From the NCBI GenBank assembly GCA_902785115.1, contig CACZXQ010000007.1, positions 1 to 36,863 of the forward strand: a DNA stretch of 36,863 nucleotides, written 5' to 3'. The position numbers were made by a program, and so were the translations under genes. Within the stretch, counting starts at the first letter, position 1; every line of letters begins with the position of its first letter. The notes under the pieces were generated by a model. It made no database searches, was not told the DNA's origin, and was given only the letters and a program-made list of their open reading frames with translations. Shown here one piece after another: positions 15,852-22,093 of the stretch. This DNA comes from Oscillospiraceae bacterium (GTDB lineage: Bacteria; Bacillota; Clostridia; Oscillospirales; Oscillospiraceae).

Positions 15852-17329
15852 CGTGTTTCCCCCTTATCATTCAGCTGCCGCTGTACATAGTTTACCAGAT
15901 CTTTTGCGTCGATCACGTCGGTGTGCAGGACGGGGCGCTCCTTCAGCCCCCGCAGACCGCGGGGGATCGGCGTTTTTGCGATCTCGTGCAGGCGCTCCAT
16001 CTGCGCAAATTCGTCGCCGCTCAGGTCGCCGCCGATGGCCTTCAGCACCGCCGCCGGGAACTTGTAGGGCGAGGCGGTGGAGAGCACCACGGTCTTGCGC
16101 CCGCTCGGCCGGGAAGCCTTGAAGTCCCGCGCCGCCTTCATGGCGACGGCGGTGTGCGTGTCGCAGAGATAGCCCTGCTCCCGCCAGACGCGCCCGATGG
16201 TCGCAAGGCAGTCTTCCTCCTCACAGCAGGCGGCCGCGAAATCCGCGCGAATACGCGCCATTGCCTCGTCCGGGAAGCGGTAAACGCCCTCGGAAGAGAG
16301 CTTTCGCATACAGTCCGCCACCAGAGCGGAGTCCCCGCCGGAGGCCAAAAACAGCAGCCGCTCGAGGTTGGAGGACACCAGAATGTCCATCGAGGGCGAG
16401 ACGGTTTTGAGGAAATCCCGCCGCTTGTCGTAGACGCCGGTCTCCAGAAAATCGGTCAGCACACGGTTTGCGTTGCTGGCGCAGACCAGCGTTCCCACCG
16501 GAAGCCCCATGAGCTTGGCGAAGTAGCCCGCAAGAATGTCGCCAAAGTTGCCGGTGGGCACGACGTAATCCACCTTGTCGCCCGGGGCGATCTCGCCCCG
16601 GCGCAGAAGCGCGGCGTAGGCGATGAAGTAATACACCACCTGCGGGGCAAGCCTGCCGATGTTGATGGAGTTTGCGGAGGAGAGGCGGCAGCCCGCCGGG
16701 AGCGCGTCACCCGTGAGCGCCGCAAAGGCGCGCTTGACGCCGCTCTGACAGTCGTCAAAATTGCCGCGTACGGCGCAGACCTTGACGTTTGCGCCGACCT
16801 GCGTGACCATCTGCGCTTTCTGCACCGGGGAGACGCCCGCGTCGGGGTAGAAGACGAGGATGCCGGTACCCGCCACGTCGTGAAAGCCCTCGAGCGCAGC
16901 CTTGCCCGTGTCGCCGGAGGTGGCGGTGAGGATCACGATCTTGTCCCTGACACCCTCCTGTGTCCGCGCGGCGGTGACAAGCTGCGGCAGCATCGAGAGC
17001 GCCACGTCCTTAAACGCGGCGGTGGGGCCGTGGAAAAGTTCCAGCACAAAGTCGTTCCCCACCTTGACGAGGGGGGTCAGCTCCTCGCTGTCAAACTTAC
17101 CGTCGTAGGCACGGCTGACCAGCTCTCCCATGCCCGCGAAGCCGGGCAGCAGGTGGGAGAGGATCGCCTCCGCCATTCCCAGCGGGGAGAGCGCGAGGCA
17201 GCCCTGCCAGTCAAAGGGGCGCGCGGCAAGCGTCGGGTCGATATACAGTCCGCCGTCAGGGGCGATGCCCTCCAAGATGGCGGCGGTGTCGCTTACGCGG
17301 TGGTCACTGCGGGTCGATTGGTACAACAT
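15848..17329 (-). CDS. thrC: Threonine synthase
   Basis: A 493-residue PLP enzyme that turns O-phosphohomoserine into threonine. The N-terminal threonine-synthase cap (MLYQSTRSDHRVSDTAAILEG, then APDGGLYI) is followed by the PLP-lysine motif HGPTAAFKDVALSML with Lys107, ATSGDTGKAALEGF as phosphate-binding loop, and VPTGNFGDILAGY. Length fits the longer bacterial and yeast-type ThrC. The start has AGGAGAAACACC before ATG and is 10 nt past the stop of the ACT gene; the end overlaps thrH by 4 nt. Confidence 0.95.
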   Translation of the reverse strand: MLYQSTRSDHRVSDTAAILEGIAPDGGLYIDPTLAARPFDWQGCLALSPLGMAEAILSHLLPGFAGMGELVSRAYDGKFDSEELTPLVKVGNDFVLELFHGPTAAFKDVALSMLPQLVTAARTQEGVRDKIVILTATSGDTGKAALEGFHDVAGTGILVFYPDAGVSPVQKAQMVTQVGANVKVCAVRGNFDDCQSGVKRAFAALTGDALPAGCRLSSANSINIGRLAPQVVYYFIAYAALLRRGEIAPGDKVDYVVPTGNFGDILAGYFAKLMGLPVGTLVCASNANRVLTDFLETGVYDKRRDFLKTVSPSMDILVSSNLERLLFLASGGDSALVADCMRKLSSEGVYRFPDEAMARIRADFAAACCEEEDCLATIGRVWREQGYLCDTHTAVAMKAARDFKASRPSGRKTVVLSTASPYKFPAAVLKAIGGDLSGDEFAQMERLHEIAKTPIPRGLRGLKERPVLHTDVIDAKDLVNYVQRQLNDKGETR

Positions 17330-17339
17330 GGTGTTTCTC

Positions 17340-17777
17340 CTATTCTATAGCGATCAAACGGGTGTTTTCCACGCCCGGCACAGCGGCGACGCCGTCCAAC
17401 AGCTCCTGCAGCGGCAGGTTCATGCCGCCGAGATCAAGGGCGATGGTGAGGCTGGCCTTCTCGTGGATGGGCAGGCTCTGGTCGATGGTCAGGACGCTGG
17501 CGCCCGCGGCGGACACGCATTGCAGCAGGGCGCTCAGTACGCCCGGCTCATGCTCCAGCAGCATCGACAAGACGGCGCGCCGTCCGCCGGACATGTCCGA
17601 GGGTTCAAAGATGAAGTCCTTGTATTTATAATAGGTGCTGCGGGAGATGCCCGCCTCACGGCAGGCCTGGCTCACGTCTTTGCACTGTCCGCTCTCCAGC
17701 CGCCGCCGCACCGCCAGCACCGTCTCATAGTACTCCGGCAGGATGCTCTTGTGGACGATCAGATAGTTTTCCAGCAT
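17340..17777 (-). CDS. UPF0735-type HTH-ACT domain protein
   Basis: A 145-residue protein with a helix-turn-helix-like N-terminal half (CKDVSQACREAGISRSTYYKYKDFIF, about 37-62) and a C-terminal ACT domain (RRAVLSMLLEHEPGVLSALLQCVSAAGASVLTI onward). ACT domains usually bind amino acids. This is the UPF0735/PheB family, of unproved function. It begins the thrC-thrH operon and is divergent from hom, so it may sense threonine or another product and regulate these genes; that is inference. ATG 17777 follows GTGGAG; longer upstream reading is an open-frame artefact running antisense to hom. Confidence 0.85.
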   Translation of the reverse strand: MLENYLIVHKSILPEYYETVLAVRRRLESGQCKDVSQACREAGISRSTYYKYKDFIFEPSDMSGGRRAVLSMLLEHEPGVLSALLQCVSAAGASVLTIDQSLPIHEKASLTIALDLGGMNLPLQELLDGVAAVPGVENTRLIAIE

Positions 17778-17789
17778 GATTTTCTCCAC

Positions 17790-17805
17790 TGTGACGATTT
17801 TCACA
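17790..17805. promoter_or_regulatory. TGTGA-N6-TCACA palindrome in the thr divergon
   Basis: A perfect 5+5 palindrome with six central bases, between the ACT gene start and the hom promoter. It fits a Crp/Fnr-type operator and also comes near the Rex consensus (TTGTGAA-N4-TTCACAA) with two mismatches. Which factor binds is unknown. Confidence 0.35.
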
Positions 17806-17815
17806 AAATTTGTTC

Positions 17816-17844
17816 TTGCAATTTGTGCATCCCTATGATACACT
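17816..17844 (+). promoter_or_regulatory. Promoter of hom-lysC-asd
   Basis: TTGCAA at 17816-17821 and TACACT at 17839-17844, spacer 17, with an upstream TGA that makes an extended -10. The leader to the start codon is about 60 nt; I see no T-box or riboswitch signature in it. Confidence 0.7.
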
Positions 17845-17912
17845 GTCCACGTCAAAAAAACAAGTGTTTTTGCTACACGGACATAAAAATTTTTCAGAAA
17901 GAAAGTGACAGC

Positions 17913-19058
17913 ATGAAAGTTGCGGTATTGGGATTCGGAACCGTCGGTTTCGGCGTGTACGAGATGCTGAAAAAGGCCAAAGGGCTGGAGCCGGGGCCGG
18001 TGCTGGTGCGCTCGGGGAAGAAGGACGCCGATTTCAAGGTGACAAGCATTGACGAGATCGTGAACGACCCCACGGTGGACGCGGTGGCGGAGGTCATGGG
18101 CGGCGTGGAGCCGGCCTATTCCTACGCGGCGGCGGCACTCCGGGCGGGCAAGCACTTTGTCACCTCCAACAAAGCGCTGGTGGCGGCAAAGGGACCCGAG
18201 CTCGACGCGATCGCGCGGGAGCGGGGCGTGGCCTTCCTCTTCAGCGCGGCCTGCGGCGGCGGTGTGCCTTTCCTGCACAATCTCGCCCTTGCCCGTGAGA
18301 GCGATGAGATCCGCTCGATGGGCGGCATCCTGAACGGTACCACCAACTACATGCTGGACGCCATGCAGCGCCTGCACCTCGATTACGCGGACGTGCTCCG
18401 AGACGCGCAGCGCCTCGGCTACGCGGAGGCCGACCCCACGGCGGACGTGTCGGGGCTGGACGCGCTGAGAAAGATCATGCTGGCAAGCGCCGTGGCCTAC
18501 GGGACGCTTCCGACGGAGGGGCTTTTGAACGAGGGCATCGAGTCCGTCACCGCGGCCGACGTGGCGCATTTTCAGAGCCGGGGCTACACCTGCCGCCTGA
18601 TCGCCTCGGGCGGGAAGCAGGACGGCGGGGTCTACGCCTATGTCGAGCCGGTGCTGCTGCGTGACGGCGCGGCGGAGTGCTCCGTGCTGCAGAACTTCAA
18701 CATGGCGCGCTATGAGGGCGCCTGCGCCGGTTCCATCGTGCTGATGGGGCAGGGGGCGGGACGCTGGCCGACGGCCTCGGCGGTACTGCGAGATTTGAGC
18801 GGCATCCTGCGCGGCGAGCGGGAGATGTTCCCCGAGAACGTGCAGCGCGGCGCGGTGGATAACAGCCTCTGCCGCCACAGCTATTATGTGCGTCTCCCGA
18901 AGGCGCTGGCGGAGAAGCTGCCCGCGGCCTCTGTGGAAGAGGAGGGCGACGTCGCCCGCGTGCTGACAGAGCCGATGGCGGTCTCGGAGATGCACAGTCT
19001 CGCAAAGCAGATGCGCGAAGGCGGCGCGGAAGTGTTCTTCGCGGCGGTAAGAGAGTAA
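17913..19058 (+). CDS. hom: Homoserine dehydrogenase lacking the ACT domain
   Basis: A 381-residue enzyme reducing aspartate semialdehyde to homoserine with NAD(P)H. The N-terminal Rossmann motif is AVLGFGTVGFGVYEML (residues 3-18). The catalytic domain has SNKALVA, the SAACGGGVPF motif, GILNGTTNYML and AEADPTADVSGLDALRK. Usual bacterial Hom is about 430 residues with a C-terminal ACT domain; here the chain stops after the catalytic region and a short tail, so feedback control by threonine through that domain is absent. ATG 17913 is chosen because earlier in-frame codons run antisense to the ACT gene. The ribosome site is weak (GAAAGAAAGTG). Confidence 0.93.
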   Translation: MKVAVLGFGTVGFGVYEMLKKAKGLEPGPVLVRSGKKDADFKVTSIDEIVNDPTVDAVAEVMGGVEPAYSYAAAALRAGKHFVTSNKALVAAKGPELDAIARERGVAFLFSAACGGGVPFLHNLALARESDEIRSMGGILNGTTNYMLDAMQRLHLDYADVLRDAQRLGYAEADPTADVSGLDALRKIMLASAVAYGTLPTEGLLNEGIESVTAADVAHFQSRGYTCRLIASGGKQDGGVYAYVEPVLLRDGAAECSVLQNFNMARYEGACAGSIVLMGQGAGRWPTASAVLRDLSGILRGEREMFPENVQRGAVDNSLCRHSYYVRLPKALAEKLPAASVEEEGDVARVLTEPMAVSEMHSLAKQMREGGAEVFFAAVRE

Positions 19059-19137
19059 AAAGTGGCCAGTGGCCAGTGAAAAGCTTAACTTAACAATTCA
19101 CTGTTCACGATCATAGAGGCGCCATGGAAAGGATCAT

Positions 19138-20451
19138 ATGTTAAAAGTTGCAAAATTCGGCGGCTCCTCGGTGGCGGGGGCTGAACAGTTCAAGAAGGTC
19201 AAGGCCATCATCGAAGCTGACCCCGCGCGGCGGGTGGTGGTCTCCTCCGCCGCCGGCAAGCGCAGCGGGGACGACCATAAGCTCACAGACCTCCTGTACC
19301 TCTGCCACGCGCATTTGACCTACGGGGTATCGTGCGAGGAAATCTGGCATACGATAGAAGAGCGGCTCATCGGCATTCGCGACGATCTGGGGCTTGCTCT
19401 CCCCATCGAGGAGGAGCTGCACGCCTACCGCAAGCGCCTCACCAAAGAGCTCTCGGTTGACGAGCTCGTGAGCCGGGGCGAATACTTCACCTCGCGGCTG
19501 CTCGCGGAGTATCTCGGCTTTACCTTCGTGGACGCGGCAGGCTGTGTCTTCTTCGGCATGGACGGTCAGGTGGATCGGGAGAAGACCTATTCCGCCATTG
19601 ACGCGGCGCTCAAGGCCAACGGCAAGATCCTGATCCCGGGCTTCTACGGGCGGCTGCCCAACGGACGCGTCAAGGTCATGAGCCGGGGCGGGAGCGATAT
19701 TTCCGGCGCCCTCGCCGCCACGGCGGTGAACGCGGACGTGTACGAAAACTGGACGGATGTCTCAGGCATTTTGATGGCCGATCCCCGCATCGTCAAGGAG
19801 CCGAAGCCCATCGCCCACATCACCTTCGGTGAGCTGAGGGAGCTGGCGTTCATGGGCGCCTCGGTGCTGCATGAGGAGTCGATCCAGCCCGTCAAGGACA
19901 AGGGCATCCCCCTCAACATCCGCAACACGAACCGCCCCGAGGACCCCGGCACCATGATCGTGGAGAGCATCAGCGAGGAGGAGCAGAACGAGCGCTTCAT
20001 CACCGGCATCGCCGGGCGCAAGAACTTCAGCATCCTCACCGTCGTCAAGCACAACATGAAGCTCTCCGCCACGCTCAGAAACGCGCTCGAGGTCTTTGAC
20101 CGCTACAATATCCCCGTGGAGCATATCACGCTGGGGCTGGAGTCCTTTGCGCTGGTGGCCTCCACCGCTGCGCTGGGGGACAGCGTGTATGACGTGATCG
20201 CCGATCTGCGCAAGAGCTGCCGTCCCGACGATGTGGAGCTGCAGGAGGGCATTTCCCTTGTTGCCGCGGTCGGGCGCAAGATGTCCGCGCGGCCCGGCGT
20301 GTCCGGCCGCCTCTTCGCGGCGCTGGGACAAAACGGCGTTAACATCCGCACCATCGCCCAGGGTGCGGATGAGCTGGCGATCATCGTGGGCGTGGAGAAT
20401 GAGAAGTTTGAAACCGCGATCCGCGTCATGTACGACGGGTTCGCGGGTTGA
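19138..20451 (+). CDS. lysC: Aspartate kinase with tandem ACT domains
   Basis: A 437-residue enzyme that phosphorylates aspartate, first step toward lysine, threonine and methionine. The N-terminal kinase domain has KFGGSSVA (residues 6-13), VVSSAAGKRSGDDHKLTDLL, and the substrate segment FYGRLPNGRVKVMSRGGSDISGALAA. The C-terminal quarter contains two ACT units (SILTVVKHNMKLSATLRNAL and ISLVAAVGRKMSARPGVSGR regions) that normally bind lysine or threonine. Start ATG 19138 with GGAAAGGA. It lies 79 nt after hom and is followed by a palindromic repeat before asd. Confidence 0.95.
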   Translation: MLKVAKFGGSSVAGAEQFKKVKAIIEADPARRVVVSSAAGKRSGDDHKLTDLLYLCHAHLTYGVSCEEIWHTIEERLIGIRDDLGLALPIEEELHAYRKRLTKELSVDELVSRGEYFTSRLLAEYLGFTFVDAAGCVFFGMDGQVDREKTYSAIDAALKANGKILIPGFYGRLPNGRVKVMSRGGSDISGALAATAVNADVYENWTDVSGILMADPRIVKEPKPIAHITFGELRELAFMGASVLHEESIQPVKDKGIPLNIRNTNRPEDPGTMIVESISEEEQNERFITGIAGRKNFSILTVVKHNMKLSATLRNALEVFDRYNIPVEHITLGLESFALVASTAALGDSVYDVIADLRKSCRPDDVELQEGISLVAAVGRKMSARPGVSGRLFAALGQNGVNIRTIAQGADELAIIVGVENEKFETAIRVMYDGFAG

Positions 20452-20584
20452 GCCTCCCCTGAAAGGGGAGGTGGCTGCGAAGCAGCCGGAGGGGTTAACG
20501 AACAAAGCCCCGAAACAATATCTCAGAAGGACGAACTACCCCTCAGTCACGCATGCGCGTGACAGCTCCCCTTGCAGGGGAGCC
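20452..20584. repeat. Palindromic MITE-like repeat between lysC and asd
   Basis: Four hairpins fill the gap: CCTCCCCT-gaa-AGGGGAGG (20453-20471), GGCTGC-gaa-GCAGCC (about 20473-20487), GTCACGC-atgc-GCGTGAC (20546-20563), and GCTCCCCT-tgc-AGGGGAGC (20565-20583). The outer hairpins mirror each other and the inner GGAGGGG and CCCCTC are also complementary, so the whole unit is an imperfect inverted repeat. It has no coding capacity. From memory such units are scattered in gut Clostridia; copy number cannot be judged from this window. Confidence 0.7.
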
Positions 20585-20607
20585 AATATGGAAAGGAGAT
20601 TGTATTT

Positions 20608-21609
20608 ATGAAAAAGGTCAATATCGCGATTCTCGGCGCGACGGGCGCCGTTGGCTGTGAAATGCGTAAGGTTCTGGAGGAGTACAAGGTTCCCGTGGGT
20701 GAGCTGCGGCTGCTGGCCAGCGCCAGAAGCGCGGGGACACTCGTTCCCTTCCAGGGGCGCGAGGTTGCCATTCAGGAGACCACGGAGGATAGCTTCGAGG
20801 GCATGGATTTTGTCCTTGGCGCGGTGGAGGGCGATATGTCCCGCCGCTTCGCCCCCGCGATCAAGAAGAGCGGCGCCGTGTACATCGACAACAGCTCCGC
20901 CTTCCGCCTTGACCCCGACGTGCCCCTCGTGGTGCCCGAGATCAACGGCGCGGACGCTTTCCAAAACCACGGCATCATCGCAAACCCCAACTGCTGCACC
21001 ATCATCGCCCTGATGGCGGTGGCGGGCATTGCGAAGCTCAGCCCCATTCAGAACATGGTCGTCTGCACCTATCAGGCCGTGTCCGGCGCGGGGCAGGCGG
21101 GCATCGCGGAGCTGGAGAACCAAATGGCCTCTCTTGCCGCCGGGGAGAAGCCCGTGGTCAAGACCTTTGCCACCCAGATCGCCATGAACGTCATCCCCTT
21201 CATCGACGCGCCCTACGGCAACGACTACACCAAAGAAGAGATGAAGATGCAGAACGAGGGGCGCCGCATCCTCCACGCACCCGATCTCAAGGTCAACTGC
21301 ACCTGTGTGCGTGTGCCGGTGATGCGCTCCCACTCCATCGCCGTCACGCTGCGTACCGAGCGCAAGGTCTCCGTGGAGGAGGCCAAGGCCGCCGTCGCCG
21401 CTTACCCCGGTGTGCGTCTCATTGAGGACTACGAAGGACGCTGCTACCCCACACCGCTCGACACCTCGGATCAGGATCTCGTGTGGGTCGGCCGCATCCG
21501 CGACGATCTGACCGATGACAAGGGGCTCACGCTCTGGTGCTGCGGCGACCAGATCCGCAAGGGCGCTGCCAGCAACGCGGTGCAGATCCTGATGAGCATG
21601 ATCAGCTAA
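20608..21609 (+). CDS. asd: Aspartate-semialdehyde dehydrogenase
   Basis: A 333-residue enzyme reducing aspartyl phosphate to aspartate semialdehyde, the branch point to lysine and homoserine. The NADP-binding loop is AILGATGAVG (residues 7-16). The active-site Cys129 is in NPNCCTI, and the substrate segment is QAVSGAGQAGIAELENQM. RVPVMRSHSIAVTL is also typical. Length matches the family. ATG 20608 follows AAGGAGATTG; the earlier in-frame ATGs at 20572 and 20587 lie in or at the edge of the repeat and are less likely. Last gene of the rightward operon. Confidence 0.95.
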   Translation: MKKVNIAILGATGAVGCEMRKVLEEYKVPVGELRLLASARSAGTLVPFQGREVAIQETTEDSFEGMDFVLGAVEGDMSRRFAPAIKKSGAVYIDNSSAFRLDPDVPLVVPEINGADAFQNHGIIANPNCCTIIALMAVAGIAKLSPIQNMVVCTYQAVSGAGQAGIAELENQMASLAAGEKPVVKTFATQIAMNVIPFIDAPYGNDYTKEEMKMQNEGRRILHAPDLKVNCTCVRVPVMRSHSIAVTLRTERKVSVEEAKAAVAAYPGVRLIEDYEGRCYPTPLDTSDQDLVWVGRIRDDLTDDKGLTLWCCGDQIRKGAASNAVQILMSMIS

Positions 21610-21810
21610 AGGGGCTGTCTCAAAAGTCTGCGTGAGAATGTAGGGGAGGCTATCAGCCTCCCGGCGGTAACATGGAAGCATCTGCAAAAAGTTGGACGAA
21701 TTCGCACAAATTTCGAATTCGCCCAACTTTTCTTATCATTATGTTTTCACTGCGCGGGCGGCTGATAGCCGCCCCTACAGCAACTCCCGCCGTTTTGAGA
21801 CAGTCCCTTT
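21608..21810. repeat. Nested triple palindrome element downstream of asd
   Basis: Three concentric inverted repeats. The outer arms, 21608-21625 and 21793-21810, carry GGGGCTGTCTCAAAA-type sequence with one mismatch. The middle arms, 21640-21662 and 21756-21778, are each also a small hairpin of the GTAGGGG family. The inner arms, 21687-21704 and 21714-21731, have one mismatch. The inner hairpin ends in TTTT and could serve as the asd terminator. No transposase or coding frame is present. Confidence 0.7.
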
Positions 21811-22043
21811 AAGGGGCACTCATGCTTATCGCGCACGGCGCACGGGAGACGCGCCGTGCTTGGTCGGCATGAGGCCTCGTACGGCTCGGCTTATGATGTT
21901 TTTGCCGAGGCAAAGCCCCGTCAAAAACCTATTTCAAACCGTTCTATTGAGACTAAGTATGAGCCGTGCGTTTTGAGGAGAACGTCAAAACGCAAAACAG
22001 AGGCTGTGGAAAACGATGATTTTTCACAGCCTCTTTTCTTTTT
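21811..22043 (+). ncRNA. Candidate structured noncoding RNA with intrinsic terminator
   Basis: No coding frame fits, but a chain of helices does: P1 CTCATGC/GCATGAG (21819-21825/21867-21873) enclosing P2 GCACGGCGC/GCGCCGTGC (21833-21841/21851-21859); P3 CGTACGGCTC/GAGCCGTGCG (21878-21887/21961-21970, one wobble), enclosing GCTTA/TAAGT and P4 GTTTTTG/CAAAAAC (21898-21904/21922-21928) with an inner GC helix; P5 GCGTTTTGA/TCAAAACGC (21968-21976/21985-21993). A terminator hairpin with U-run ends it at 21999-22043. The size, several helices and own terminator resemble Firmicutes RNAs such as the raiA motif; I cannot confirm that class. It could instead be a long leader of the ABC operon, but the terminator precedes that operon's own promoter. 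Confidence 0.5.
21999..22043 (+). terminator. Terminator ending the RNA candidate
   Basis: Arms AGAGGCTGTGGAAAA (21999-22013) and TTTTCACAGCCTCT (22021-22034) with one bulged G, followed by TTTCTTTTT. It lies upstream of the ABC exporter promoter, so it ends a transcript that starts earlier. Confidence 0.8.
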
Positions 22044-22054
22044 CCGCTATCTAT

Positions 22055-22062
22055 GATACAAT
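22055..22062 (+). promoter_or_regulatory. Extended -10 promoter of the ABC exporter operon
   Basis: TGATACAAT (TG-A-TACAAT) at about 22054-22062, 31 nt before the ATG. The -35 region is poor, which fits extended -10 promoters. Confidence 0.45.
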
Positions 22063-22093
22063 CTCTTTTACACAACTATTTTCGAGGAAAATC

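Noticed and set aside
17778..18995. N-terminal extension of the ACT protein to 551 codons
   Set aside because: The extension runs antisense to hom; ATG 17777 has a good ribosome site and gives the family length.
20453..20583. Short CRISPR-like array between lysC and asd
   Set aside because: The repeated elements are mirrored hairpins, not evenly spaced direct repeats, and no cas gene is present.
21814..22043. Known riboswitch controlling the ABC exporter
   Set aside because: I could not match the helices or conserved strings to SAM, cobalamin, lysine, c-di-GMP, guanidine, fluoride or ZTP classes, and the exporter promoter lies after the terminator.
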